Source of the DNA: Micrococcales bacterium
GTDB taxonomy: Bacteria > Actinomycetota > Actinomycetes > Actinomycetales > Microbacteriaceae
Direction of reading: 5' to 3'
Assembly (NCBI GenBank): GCA_024639965.1
Contig: JAHEGC010000004.1
Span: 79,127-118,364, forward strand
Length of the DNA stretch: 39,238 nt
Shown here piece by piece: positions 6,402-15,169 of this stretch (within the stretch, counting starts at the first letter, position 1; the number at the start of each line of letters is the position of its first letter). The position numbers were made by a program, and so were the translations under genes. The notes under the pieces are model-generated. The model ran no database searches. It had not been told where the DNA came from and saw only the letters and a program-made list of their open reading frames with translations.

Positions 6402-9400
6402 ATGAACATTTTTGCGACCTTCAGCCTCCGCAACCGAGCGCTCATCGCGCTCGTCACGGTCGTCATCTCGCTCTTCGGCGGAATCGCCATGACCCTGCTC
6501 AAGCTCGAGCTCATCCCGTCGGTGACGTTTCCCCAACTCGTCGTCGTGACCTCGTACCCCGGTGCTTCGCCGCTCATCGTCGAGAAGGAAGTGTCGACCC
6601 CGATCGAAACCGCGGTTCAGGGCGTGCCCGGACTCGAATCGACCACGGCGACGTCGCAGAACGGTGTGTCGCAGGTGTCGGTGTCGTTCCAGTACGGAAC
6701 CGTCATCGAAACGGCGGAGCAAAAAGTTCAGATTGCGATTAATAAGATCGCGAGCATCCTGCCCGACGGTGTCGAGCCGCAGGTCATCGCCGGATCGTTC
6801 AGCGACATCCCCATCATGCAGCTCGCGGTGACGAGCGACCTCAGCACCGACCAACTCAACCAAGCACTCAAGGACATCGCGGTCAAAGAGTTCACCCGCA
6901 TCGACGGCGTTCGCGACGCGAGCGTGTTCGGTGCCAACGGCGAACACATCTCGATCGTGCCGCGCGCCAGCGTGATGAACCGCCTCGGGCTGACGAGCAC
7001 CGACATCCAGACCGCACTGCAGACGGCGGGAATTCGAATCGGTGCGGGCACCGTGACGTCCGACACCGGCGATCTTTCGGTCGTCTCCGGAACGCCTCTT
7101 GCGAGCCTCGCCGACATTCGATCGATTCCCGTCGGGTTGCCCGCTTCGGCCGGAGCGAGCGCGGGGGCACCTGTGTCGATTCCGTCGATGCCCACGGTTC
7201 CGGTCGCTCCGCGAACCTCGGGAACTTGGTCGTGGGATGCCCTCAACGGGGGCGAGTGCCTCACCGACTATTCCGCCGTCCCCGCCGGTTCGTACACGGT
7301 GACCGCCTGTGCGAACGCGCACACTGGACAGCTCGTTCGCATCGGTGATATTCGCACCGACGCGGGCATTCCCGTGTATCCGGGCGACGCCGCCGTCGCG
7401 GGCATCGCGATGGCGACATGTAACAAGGCGGGGGTTCTCGCTGCTGGCGCGACCGCCGCTCACCCCGGACTCATGGTGAGCGCTGCGGGTTACCCGCAGA
7501 GCCAGGCGCAGTGGAACAAGGGCAACACCTATTACTACTGCTACGCCCACATCGCCGACTACTCGTCATTTACGGGTGATGTCGCGGGCCGCAAACTCAA
7601 CACCATCTCATCGACCTCCGTGTCGACGGGCTCGTCGGCATCGTCATTCTCGGCGCTCGCCGGAGCGGGTGCGTCGATTCCCACGAGCCGCAACATCGTG
7701 GCACTTCGCCAGATCGCGACCGTGTCAATCCAACCCGACACCGTCACCTCGATCTCCCGTGTCAACGGGCAGCCGGCGCTCACCGTCGCCATCACGAAGA
7801 AGACCGACTCCAACACCGTCGAGGTGTCGCGGGCGGTTCGCGCCGAGCTCGATCGCATCACCGGCCTCATCGGCAACAACACGAAATTCACGACCGTGTT
7901 CGATCAGGCGCCGTTCATCGAGAAGAGCATCGATTCGCTGACGACCGAGGGTCTGCTCGGGCTCGGATTCGCGATCATCATCATCCTCGTATTCCTCATG
8001 TCGATTCGTTCGACGCTCATCACCGCGGTGTCGATTCCGACCTCGCTGCTGCTCACCTTCATCGGAATGTGGGCCAGCAACTTCACCCTCAACATCCTCA
8101 CCATCGGTGCGGTCACCATCTCAATTGGTCGAGTAGTGGACGACTCCATCGTTGTCGTCGAGAACATCAAGCGGCACCTCGCTCTCGGCGAGGAACGCCG
8201 CGAGGCGATTCTCACGGCGGTCAAGGAGGTCGCCACCGCGGTCACCGCATCGACCATCACGACCGTTGCGGTCTTCCTGCCGCTTGCCCTCGTGTCGGGT
8301 CTCGCGGGTGAACTCTTCAAGCCGTTCGCCGTGACCGTGACGCTCGCGCTGCTCTCGTCGCTCTTCGTTTCACTGACGATCGTGCCGGTGCTCGCCTACT
8401 GGTTCCTTCGCACGTCGACCAAGACACCGAAGCGCCCCGTGCGTGAACACGACGCGATTCAGCGCGTGTATCGCCCCATCGTCAAGTGGACGATCCAACG
8501 CCCGCTCGCGACCGTGCTCATCGCGGTGTTCGCTCTGGGCGGAACGATGGCTCTCGCCCCGCTCATGAAAACTAACTTCGTTGGCGGAAGCGGTCAGTCG
8601 ACCATGACGCTGCGACACTCGACGCCCGCCGGTCTCACGCTTGACGAGCGTTCCGCCGTGGCGGCCGACGTGGAAAAGAAGTTGCTCGATGTGCCCGGTG
8701 TCACGACTGTGCAAACCTCAATCGGGGGCGGCAACTCGTTCGCCGCGTTCAACGGTTCGGCCGGCGACATCATTTATCAGGTGTCGATCGATGAGGCGGT
8801 TCCCGCCGAACCCGTTCGCGCCGAGGTGACCAAGGATCTCGCCACCATCACCGACACCGGAACGATTGTCTCTGCACAGGGCGGAACGTTTGGTTCGCAG
8901 GACATTGAAATCACGGTCAAGGCGCCGTCCGAGGACACGCTCAACTCCGTGACCGAAGGTCTCGCCGCCGCGTTCACGTCGGCGAAAATCGCCGACTCGG
9001 TGGCGACGTCGCTCGATGACAAGCAGCAGTACCTCGCCGTCCAGATCAAACGGTCGGCCGCCGCACGCAACGGTTTGTCGGAACTCACCATTGGTCGCGC
9101 CCTCGCCGGAGCGAACGCCCCGACGGCGACGAGCCAGGTCGTCATCGATGACGTCACCTACTCGGTGCTCATCGAGCCGAAGAACTCCCCCGACACCTTC
9201 GCCGGGCTCAAGAAATATCAGATCGCAACGCCCTTTGGCACCGAGGTGAAGCTTTCCCGCGTCGCCACGGTGGTAGTTGCCGAGACCGCCGCATCGCGCA
9301 CCACCGAGCGCGGTGTGCTCGCCTCGACGATCACGATCACACCGTCGAGTGACAACCTCAGCCAATCGACCGCCGACATCAACGCGGTGCTCGACTCGTA

Positions 9401-10028
9401 CGGGCTTCCCACGGGAACTACCGCCACGGTGGGTGGAGTCGCTCAGGATCAGATTGATTCGTTCCAGCAACTCGGACTCGCACTTCTCGCGGCAATCCTT
9501 ATCGTGTACGTCGTGATGGTGGCGACCTTCCGTTCGCTCCGCCAACCGCTGTTGTTGCTCGTGTCAATCCCGTTCGCGGCGACCGGTGCGATCGGCCTGC
9601 AGGTCATCTCGGGCATCCCGCTCGGGGTCGCATCGCTCATCGGTTTGCTCATGCTCGTCGGAATCGTGGTCACGAACGCGATCGTTCTCATCGACCTCGT
9701 CAACCAGTACCGCGACAAGGGCCAAAAGGTCACCGATGCGCTTCTCGACGGAACCTCTCGCCGTGTTCGCCCGGTTCTCATGACGGCGCTGGCGACCATC
9801 TTCGCCTTGACCCCGCTCGCCGCCGGTGTGACGGGAACGGGCGGGTTCATCTCGCAGCCCCTCGCCATCGTGGTCATCGGCGGCCTGCTGTCGTCGACCG
9901 TGCTCACCCTCGTGGTGCTCCCCGCGCTCTACTCGCTCGTAGAAGGCGCGAAGGAGCGTCGTGCCGAACGTCGCGACTCCGGAACGCGCGCACCCCGTCG
10001 CGGGTTGCGCCGAGCGAAGCGCGCTTAG
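6402..10028 (+). CDS. AcrB-like RND efflux permease with inserted Cys-containing domain
   Basis: A 1208-residue proton-driven efflux permease of the AcrB/SwrC branch of the RND superfamily, in the cytoplasmic membrane. TM1 is about residues 11-33, followed by porter sequence (ELIPSVTFPQLVVVTSYPGASP, KVQIAINKIASILP). The TM4 proton-relay pair is Asp580-Asp581 in VVDDSIVVVENIKRH. The second half repeats the plan and ends in a basic tail. Family members are about 1020-1050 residues; the excess is an insertion at about residues 243-430, between DIRSIPV and VALRQIATV, with four cysteines. AGAGGA lies seven bases before the ATG. No membrane-fusion or outer-membrane partner is nearby, as expected for a Gram-positive. 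TipAS precedes it. Substrate unknown. Confidence 0.92.
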   Translation: MNIFATFSLRNRALIALVTVVISLFGGIAMTLLKLELIPSVTFPQLVVVTSYPGASPLIVEKEVSTPIETAVQGVPGLESTTATSQNGVSQVSVSFQYGTVIETAEQKVQIAINKIASILPDGVEPQVIAGSFSDIPIMQLAVTSDLSTDQLNQALKDIAVKEFTRIDGVRDASVFGANGEHISIVPRASVMNRLGLTSTDIQTALQTAGIRIGAGTVTSDTGDLSVVSGTPLASLADIRSIPVGLPASAGASAGAPVSIPSMPTVPVAPRTSGTWSWDALNGGECLTDYSAVPAGSYTVTACANAHTGQLVRIGDIRTDAGIPVYPGDAAVAGIAMATCNKAGVLAAGATAAHPGLMVSAAGYPQSQAQWNKGNTYYYCYAHIADYSSFTGDVAGRKLNTISSTSVSTGSSASSFSALAGAGASIPTSRNIVALRQIATVSIQPDTVTSISRVNGQPALTVAITKKTDSNTVEVSRAVRAELDRITGLIGNNTKFTTVFDQAPFIEKSIDSLTTEGLLGLGFAIIIILVFLMSIRSTLITAVSIPTSLLLTFIGMWASNFTLNILTIGAVTISIGRVVDDSIVVVENIKRHLALGEERREAILTAVKEVATAVTASTITTVAVFLPLALVSGLAGELFKPFAVTVTLALLSSLFVSLTIVPVLAYWFLRTSTKTPKRPVREHDAIQRVYRPIVKWTIQRPLATVLIAVFALGGTMALAPLMKTNFVGGSGQSTMTLRHSTPAGLTLDERSAVAADVEKKLLDVPGVTTVQTSIGGGNSFAAFNGSAGDIIYQVSIDEAVPAEPVRAEVTKDLATITDTGTIVSAQGGTFGSQDIEITVKAPSEDTLNSVTEGLAAAFTSAKIADSVATSLDDKQQYLAVQIKRSAAARNGLSELTIGRALAGANAPTATSQVVIDDVTYSVLIEPKNSPDTFAGLKKYQIATPFGTEVKLSRVATVVVAETAASRTTERGVLASTITITPSSDNLSQSTADINAVLDSYGLPTGTTATVGGVAQDQIDSFQQLGLALLAAILIVYVVMVATFRSLRQPLLLLVSIPFAATGAIGLQVISGIPLGVASLIGLLMLVGIVVTNAIVLIDLVNQYRDKGQKVTDALLDGTSRRVRPVLMTALATIFALTPLAAGVTGTGGFISQPLAIVVIGGLLSSTVLTLVVLPALYSLVEGAKERRAERRDSGTRAPRRGLRRAKRA
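7128..7691 (+). other. Septum_form-like domain inserted in the RND permease
   Basis: Codons for about residues 243-430. Ala/Ser/Pro/Thr-rich linkers (about 246-273 and 400-428) flank a compact region with Cys286, Cys303, Cys340 and Cys380. The spacing of ECL, CANAHTGQLV, YPGDAAV, TC, YPQSQAQWNKG and YYYCYAH recalls the actinobacterial extracytoplasmic Septum_form domain (PF13845 as I recall it), which has a Cys-rich layout with pH-like and QW..G...C motifs. In AcrB the matching site is a short loop beside the docking domain. Two disulfides outside the membrane are likely. The family match is by eye only. Confidence 0.6.
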
Positions 10029-10043
10029 GGGCAGGAGCTCGAA

Positions 10044-10062
10044 CTGCCGGCCTCGACGGCAG
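10044..10062 (+). terminator. Weak hairpin after the RND gene
   Basis: CTGCCG (10044-10049) pairs with CGGCAG (10057-10062) around a 7-base loop, 16 bases after the stop. There is no U-run, so this is a weak candidate. Confidence 0.35.
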
Positions 10063-10105
10063 GATGACGTCTCTCTACCCCGAAGCTGCCGAAAAACCGC
10101 GATCG

Positions 10106-10132
10106 TTGTGTTACGCCCGTTGTGTAACACAA
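10106..10132. promoter_or_regulatory. Inverted repeat upstream of cysK (candidate operator)
   Basis: TTGTGTTAC (10106-10114) and GTAACACAA (10124-10132) are perfect 9-base inverted repeats with a 9-base spacer. They end just before a possible -35 for cysK. AT-rich arms and no U-run argue for a protein site rather than a terminator. The regulator is not identified. Confidence 0.55.
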
Positions 10133-10133
10133 C

Positions 10134-10162
10134 TTTCCGGAGGCTCGACGCTTCCGTATCGT
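10134..10162 (+). promoter_or_regulatory. Candidate cysK promoter
   Basis: TTTCCG (10134-10139) and TATCGT (10157-10162) are 17 bases apart, with the predicted start near 10169. The -35 is poor, which with the adjacent dyad would suit activation. Confidence 0.35.
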
Positions 10163-10196
10163 GATGAGTCGACCCCGTTAACACAGGAGAGAACCC

Positions 10197-11132
10197 ATGG
10201 CTCGTATCTATAACGACATCACCGAGACCTTCGGAAACACCCCGCTCGTGCGCCTCAACCGCGTGACCGACGGATCCGAGGCCACCGTTCTCGCCAAGCT
10301 CGAGTTCTACAACCCCACGTCGAGCGTCAAGGACCGTCTCGGGGTTGCCATCGTTGACGCCGCCGAGAAGTCGGGTGCACTCAAGCCGGGCGGAACAATT
10401 GTGGAGGCGACCAGTGGTAACACGGGTATCGCTCTCGCCTCGGTTGGAGCGGCACGCGGCTACACGGTTGTTCTCACCATGCCCGAATCAATGAGCCTCG
10501 AGCGCCGCGCACTCCTCAAGGGCTTCGGGGCAGAACTTGTCCTCACGCCCGCCCCCGAAGGAATGAAGGGCGCCGTCTCGCGCGCTGAAGAGATCGCGGC
10601 GGAGCGCCCGGGTGCAGTTCTCGCCCGCCAGTTCGAGAACGAGGCGAATCCCGAAATTCACCGTCGCACCACCGCGCAAGAGATTTGGAAGGACACGGAC
10701 GGAGCCGTCGACATCTTTGTCGCCGGCGTCGGAACGGGCGGAACCATCACCGGAACCGGCCAGGTGCTCAAGGAGCGCAAGCCGTCGGTTCAGGTCGTCG
10801 CGGTTGAGCCCATCGACTCGCCCATCCTCAACGGTGGAGCTCCCGGACCCCACAAGATTCAGGGAATCGGCGCGAACTTCGTTCCCGACGTACTCGACCG
10901 CACGGTCTACGACGAGGTCATCGACGTGTCAATCACCGATTCGGTGTCGACCGCTCGTCGTCTCGCCAAGGAGGAGGGAATCCTCGCGGGGATCTCGTCG
11001 GGAGCGACTGTCTGGGCCGCCCTGGAACTCGCAAAGCGTCCCGAGAACAAGGGCAAGACGATCGTCGTCATCGTCGCGTCCTACGGGGAGCGGTATCTGT
11101 CGACCGTGCTCTTCGAGGGTATCCTCGATTAG
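10197..11132 (+). CDS. cysK: CysK, O-acetylserine sulfhydrylase
   Basis: Cysteine synthase A, a PLP enzyme that converts O-acetylserine and sulfide to cysteine in the cytosol. The 311-residue product is full length. Lys45 in NPTSSVKDR is the PLP Schiff-base lysine. SGNTG (73-77) is the substrate loop, and [10 protein letters not shown] in the second half binds the PLP phosphate. The C-terminus ends [12 protein letters not shown]; a C-terminal Ile is usually what docks into serine acetyltransferase, and here the end is Ile-Leu-Asp. AGGAGA lies six bases before the ATG. cysE begins on the base after the stop codon. An inverted repeat lies upstream of the likely promoter. Confidence 0.97.
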   Translation: MARIYNDITETFGNTPLVRLNRVTDGSEATVLAKLEFYNPTSSVKDRLGVAIVDAAEKSGALKPGGTIVEATSGNTGIALASVGAARGYTVVLTMPESMSLERRALLKGFGAELVLTPAPEGMKGAVSRAEEIAAERPGAVLARQFENEANPEIHRRTTAQEIWKDTDGAVDIFVAGVGTGGTITGTGQVLKERKPSVQVVAVEPIDSPILNGGAPGPHKIQGIGANFVPDVLDRTVYDEVIDVSITDSVSTARRLAKEEGILAGISSGATVWAALELAKRPENKGKTIVVIVASYGERYLSTVLFEGILD

Positions 11133-11672
11133 GTGACCCCGCTCCGTCGTATTCGCGAGGACCTCGCGATGGCGATGGACCGCGACCCAGCCTCCCGCAA
11201 CGGAGCAGAAGCCTTCTTCGTGCTCTCCGGACTGCACGCGGTGTGGTGGTATCGCCTCAACCACATGTTCTGGGGTTGGGGTTGGAAATTCGTGGCACGG
11301 CTGCTCTCGCAGATCGTGCGCTGGTGGACTCTCATCGAAATCCACCCGGCCGCCCTCATCGGAGACCGCGTGTTTATCGACCACGGTGCCGGCGTTGTCA
11401 TCGGGGAAACCTCGGTGATCGGCGACGACTGCACGCTGTATCACGGGGTGACACTCGGAGGACAGGGAACCGTGATCGACGGACGCCGCCACCCCACCAT
11501 CGGTAACGGCGTCGTCGTCGGAGCTGGTGCAATCATCCTCGGACCCGTTACGGTCGGTGATGGTGCGCTCATCGGAGCTGGTGCAGTCGTCATCTCCGAC
11601 GTACCGGCGGGTCGCACCGCAGTGGGCGTCCCCGCCAGACTGGTGGCACCGAAGAAGGGAGGCCGACGGTGA
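11133..11672 (+). CDS. cysE: CysE/EpsC-type serine O-acetyltransferase
   Basis: Makes O-acetylserine from serine and acetyl-CoA, feeding CysK. The 179-residue form is the short EpsC type. A helical N-terminal part (GLHAVWWYRLNHMFW) is followed by a left-handed beta-helix of hexapeptide repeats from about residue 65, with the catalytic-type stretches IDHGAGVVIGET and DDCTLYHGVTLGG and the CoA-site end VGVPARLV. GTG at 11133 directly follows the cysK TAG with no gap, and the stop overlaps the plsC start as GTGA, so three genes are translated as one unit. Confidence 0.96.
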   Translation: MTPLRRIREDLAMAMDRDPASRNGAEAFFVLSGLHAVWWYRLNHMFWGWGWKFVARLLSQIVRWWTLIEIHPAALIGDRVFIDHGAGVVIGETSVIGDDCTLYHGVTLGGQGTVIDGRRHPTIGNGVVVGAGAIILGPVTVGDGALIGAGAVVISDVPAGRTAVGVPARLVAPKKGGRR

Positions 11673-12382
11673 TCAAGTTCATCACGCGCGTGCTGTTCCC
11701 GCCGCTCATTCGCATCCTCTTCGCGGCGAAAGTTATTGGTCGCGGAAACATGCCCGCGAAGGGCGGAGTGATCCTCGCGAGCAACCATCTTTCATTCTTC
11801 GATTCGGTAATCATCACGCTGCTCTCGCGGCGTCCCGTTTCGTTCCTCGCCAAAGAGGAATACTTCACGGGCACGGGCTTCAAGGGGAAACTCTCCAAGG
11901 CGTTCTTCGAGTCAATCGACGCGATTCCGGTCAATCGGCGATCGGCCTCGGCCGCCCAGGACGCGCTCGATGCGGGCCTCGAACGACTCGTGGACGGCGA
12001 ATCGTTCGCGATGTACCCCGAGGGAACGCGCTCAACCGACGGCCGCCTATATCGCGGCAAGACGGGCGTCGCATGGCTCGCCCTCACCGCGAATGTGCCC
12101 GTCGTACCCGTTGCGTTGACCGGCACCGACAAGATTCAGCCCGTCGGGACGAAGGGAATTCGCCTCGCGAAGCTCCGCGTCCAATACGGCGAACCGATGG
12201 ACCTCAGTGCCTTCGGTGACGCCACGAGTGGCAAGGCCCGACGCGAGGCGACCGACGCCATCATGGAGAAAATTCAGGCGATGTCGGGCCAGGAATTCGC
12301 TGGAATTTACAACGAGAAACCCGCGGTGACGGTCAAGGCGAAAGTTCGCCGACTGTTCCGAGGACGAGCACCGCTTACGTAG
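11669..12382 (+). CDS. PlsC-family lysophospholipid acyltransferase
   Basis: A 237-residue membrane-associated acyltransferase of the PlsC/LPLAT family, probably acting on lysophosphatidate or a related acceptor in phospholipid synthesis. The catalytic HX4D motif is His40-Asp45 in SNHLSFFDS. The glycerol-phosphate-binding EGTR motif is at 118-121 in YPEGTRSTDG, and VPVVPVALTGTDKI follows as block IV. A short hydrophobic stretch precedes the HX4D. The GTG start overlaps the cysE stop (GTGA), an odd coupling of a lipid enzyme to cysteine synthesis. Its last eight bases overlap the convergent thioredoxin gene. The acceptor specificity cannot be told from sequence. Confidence 0.9.
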   Translation: MIKFITRVLFPPLIRILFAAKVIGRGNMPAKGGVILASNHLSFFDSVIITLLSRRPVSFLAKEEYFTGTGFKGKLSKAFFESIDAIPVNRRSASAAQDALDAGLERLVDGESFAMYPEGTRSTDGRLYRGKTGVAWLALTANVPVVPVALTGTDKIQPVGTKGIRLAKLRVQYGEPMDLSAFGDATSGKARREATDAIMEKIQAMSGQEFAGIYNEKPAVTVKAKVRRLFRGRAPLT

Positions 12383-12746
12383 CGGGTGTCGCCTCGGCGA
12401 GTTGCTTGCGTACGTCGTTCATGTCGAGCGCACGTGCCTGCGCGATGAGATCCTCGAGAGCCGCCTCGGGGGCTGCTCCAGGCTGGTTGTAGAGAAGAAT
12501 TCCGTCACGAAACATCATCAGAGTCGGAATCGATCGAATTCCGGCCGCAGCGGAGAGCTCTTGTTCGGCGTCGGTGTCGACCTTCGCGAAAACGATGTCC
12601 GGGTGCTTCTCGCTGACGCGGTCATAGATGGGACCGAACGCTCGGCACGGACCACACCATTCCGCCCAGAAGTCGACGAGCACGAACGCGTCGTCGGTGT
12701 TGACGAGTTTCTCGAACTCCGCCTTGTTCACGTTGATGGTTGCCAT
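12375..12746 (-). CDS. trxA: Thioredoxin
   Basis: A 123-residue cytosolic thioredoxin with active site WCGPC at residues 30-34 inside LVDFWAEWCGPCRAFGPI, the buried Asp in LVDFWA, and the cis-proline loop SIPTLMMF. It has no signal peptide. The C-terminus is some 15 residues longer than E. coli TrxA and helical. AAAGGA precedes the ATG by seven bases. It is a single-gene unit, placed between plsC and the sensor kinase gene, next to sulfur-assimilation genes. Confidence 0.95.
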   Translation of the reverse strand: MATINVNKAEFEKLVNTDDAFVLVDFWAEWCGPCRAFGPIYDRVSEKHPDIVFAKVDTDAEQELSAAAGIRSIPTLMMFRDGILLYNQPGAAPEAALEDLIAQARALDMNDVRKQLAEATPAT

Positions 12747-12764
12747 GGGTTTTCCTTTTCGTTC

Positions 12765-12770
12765 ACACTA
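12765..12770 (-). promoter_or_regulatory. -10 element of trxA promoter
   Basis: TAGTGT on the minus strand, 18 bases before the trxA ATG, leaving a leader of about a dozen bases with the AAAGGA site. Confidence 0.4.
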
Positions 12771-12780
12771 TCGAAACGCG

Positions 12781-14544
12781 TCACGCGCCCGCGGTATTCC
12801 CGCGCGCGGCGATGACGGCCTCAACGGTGACGTGGTCCGCTCCTCGTACCGACCAGTCCGCGGTGAGTTCGTCATAAATCGCCATGCCGAGCCCCGGGGT
12901 GCGCTTCGGGTCAAGCGCCGCACCGTCGTTGAGGGCCGTGATGCGGACGGTTTCGTCGGAATCGCGCGTTATGTCAATGTCAATCGCCGTCGCATTGCCG
13001 TGGCGAATCGCATTGGAGACGATTTCGAGCGTGACTATTGACACGGCTTCGGAGGCGTCCGAATCGGCGTCGAGCGCATCCCGAACCCCCTCGCCCGCCT
13101 CGAGGGAGATTTCGCACATCCCCGACCAAAATGCGGCGAGGTCTTCGATAGACCGAATCGCATCGACGCGGGCCGGGGGCTCTTCCGTGATGACGCTGAG
13201 CACCGATTGGAGAGTTCCCACGGTGTCGGCGCGCTCCCCGTCGGTCAACGCGCCCGTTCCCGACCTCACGAGTCGCGCTTGTGCGTGGATGCGTGACTGC
13301 ACCGACGAGTGGAGGGTGTGAGCGACGTGGCGCTGCCGTAACCACGCGGTGCGCCGCGCTTCGGATTGCTGCAAGACCATCGTGACGCGGGAGATGTCGA
13401 GATGGGCAAGTTGGTTTCTGCTCGAGAAGGAGCCGAGGACGATGAGCTGGTAGACCAACCCGAGAAGCGGCGTAGCGATCAGACCGAGAAGTGAGTAGTC
13501 GACGACGACCGAGTCCGGAAAGATGACGACATCATTGATTAACTGTGCCGGAATCCAGACCACTTCGTGGAGCGTCGCGATGATGAGAATGGCGTTGAGC
13601 GTTGTGGTTCGCCGGCTTCCTAACAGCGCACGCGCACCGGCGAGGAGGAGGAGAGTGCTCGCACCGGCGATGACGCTCGCCACGATTGCCTGGGACATCG
13701 ACAGACCATCGAGCATGACGGAAAATCCACCGAGGCTGACGCCGAGCGCAGAGAAATAAGGGTTGACCTGATCGCTGAGGGTGGGTCGACCCGGCCCAAA
13801 CAGTTGGCGTTCGATCGAGCCGCGTGGTGGGGCCGATTGGGGTTCACTTCGCGCGATGGAATGGCTGAGTGGCCGAACAATGTTTTCAGCGAGGTCGTTG
13901 AGCGCATCGAAGAGTCGGCCGCGCTCTGGGTGACCCTCGACCAGGTCGTCGATAATGGATTTGACCGCGGGGCGCAAAGACTTGTCGATGTCACCTATAA
14001 AGCGCTCGTTCGCTTCCGACACCTCACCGAGCACGCGGTCTCGCACTGCGGTCGCAGCGGAGATATCGCGGGTGGTCGACCGACGCTGCTGTCTCGATGT
14101 GACGACACGGCTGACCACAAGCGCCACGACGGCGAGCAGGATCGGTGAGCTGACCGCGCCTAATCCGACGCGGGTCGTGAGATAGGAATGCGACTCGAGA
14201 TTCGTCGTAGCCACGACGAGTGAGGTCACGACTCCACGAAAAGCTCCGATGGACACAAGCACACCGAGCACGGCCCAGCCCGCGCCGGCCAGCCGTCGAG
14301 TGACCCACCCGCGCACTAGGAAAAGCGCGGAGCCATTCACGGTGATGGAGACGAGACCGATAAGAATCGCGACGAGAAAGTTGGGGTCGTTGAGGCGTCC
14401 GTATTCGGTGGCGACGGTCGGCAGCATCGCGGCCGAGCAGTAGATCGCAATCGTCGAGGTGCGAAACGGCCACGGAGAGCGGATCACGTCGACGAAATCT
14501 CGCGGGCGAAGTGTTGATTTCCCCAGCGCTTCGTTATCGCCCAT
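12781..14544 (-). CDS. Multi-pass membrane sensor histidine kinase-like protein
   Basis: A 587-residue membrane ATPase of the histidine-kinase type. Two blocks of predicted helices (about 30-148 and 265-372) are separated by a 110-residue soluble segment (155-262). A helical region follows with His406, His409 and His412 in RQRHVAHTLHSSVQSRI, the likely dimerisation/phosphoacceptor helix. The HATPase domain has the N-box TLEIVSNAIRHGN (about 505-517), G1 NDGAALD (539-545) and G2 PGLGM (550-554). It lacks a classic H-box, so the phosphate acceptor is uncertain; it is closest in plan to the NarL/DesK-type kinases that pair with LuxR regulators. The ATG lies within the end of the response-regulator gene (11-base overlap). 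Confidence 0.8.
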   Translation of the reverse strand: MGDNEALGKSTLRPRDFVDVIRSPWPFRTSTIAIYCSAAMLPTVATEYGRLNDPNFLVAILIGLVSITVNGSALFLVRGWVTRRLAGAGWAVLGVLVSIGAFRGVVTSLVVATTNLESHSYLTTRVGLGAVSSPILLAVVALVVSRVVTSRQQRRSTTRDISAATAVRDRVLGEVSEANERFIGDIDKSLRPAVKSIIDDLVEGHPERGRLFDALNDLAENIVRPLSHSIARSEPQSAPPRGSIERQLFGPGRPTLSDQVNPYFSALGVSLGGFSVMLDGLSMSQAIVASVIAGASTLLLLAGARALLGSRRTTTLNAILIIATLHEVVWIPAQLINDVVIFPDSVVVDYSLLGLIATPLLGLVYQLIVLGSFSSRNQLAHLDISRVTMVLQQSEARRTAWLRQRHVAHTLHSSVQSRIHAQARLVRSGTGALTDGERADTVGTLQSVLSVITEEPPARVDAIRSIEDLAAFWSGMCEISLEAGEGVRDALDADSDASEAVSIVTLEIVSNAIRHGNATAIDIDITRDSDETVRITALNDGAALDPKRTPGLGMAIYDELTADWSVRGADHVTVEAVIAARGNTAGA

Positions 14545-15166
14545 TGAGTTGATCCCAGTAGAGCCGAGCGAGTTGCACCCGGGAGCTCGCCCCGGGCTTG
14601 ATGTTCGCAGCCGACATCATGCGTGCGAGCATGCGCTCGACCGCTCGAACGGTAGATCCACGAGCCTCCGCAATCTCCTCGTTACTCAACCCGTCGGAGA
14701 TGAGCGTGAGAACCGCGATTTGGCTGTTTGTCAGTTTCTCGGTCGACGGGGCAACAGGCACAGGTCGCGTCGCGATCGAGCGACCGTCAAGAGCTGCGGT
14801 GACGGCCTCGCGGAGCGCAGTCGTCGAGTTGATTTCCGTCTTGACAATGTACGACGCGTCAGCGGGGATGGCGTTCCACCCTTTGCCCGTGATTCGAGGA
14901 TCGGCGAGATTCGTAATGAACACGACTCCGATGTCGGGCTTTTCGGCGCGAGCGCGTTGCACAACGTCAATCCCCGTTGGCCCCATGCCGAGGTCGATGT
15001 CGGCGACCACAAGTTCCGCCGCCGTCGACTTGATTGCGGTGATGGCACTCAGTGCGTCTGAGGCTTCGGAGACGTCCCATCCCTCCGAACGAAGGATCTC
15101 GGCGACGATGCTGCAGATGAGCGGCTCGTCATCGACGACGACGGCAGAACGTCCCGAGAACGTCAC
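14534..15166 (-). CDS. LuxR/NarL-type response regulator
   Basis: A 210-residue two-component regulator. The receiver domain has the acidic pocket DDE (12-14), probable phospho-Asp56 in ELVVADIDLG, and Lys in YIVKTEI. The HTH_LuxR output domain (LTNSQIAVLTLISDGLSNEEIAEARGS, then TVRAVERMLARMM) binds DNA. The GTG at 15166 starts three bases after the stop of the upstream membrane-protein gene, and the kinase gene overlaps its end, so all three form one operon. The partner kinase is the adjacent gene by context. The targets are unknown. Confidence 0.92.
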   Translation of the reverse strand: MTFSGRSAVVVDDEPLICSIVAEILRSEGWDVSEASDALSAITAIKSTAAELVVADIDLGMGPTGIDVVQRARAEKPDIGVVFITNLADPRITGKGWNAIPADASYIVKTEINSTTALREAVTAALDGRSIATRPVPVAPSTEKLTNSQIAVLTLISDGLSNEEIAEARGSTVRAVERMLARMMSAANIKPGASSRVQLARLYWDQLNGR

Positions 15167-15169
15167 GGG

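Noticed and set aside
6381-7550. 389-codon open frame on the minus strand under the RND gene
   Set aside because: Low-complexity Arg/His/Asp-rich shadow of the well-supported RND reading.
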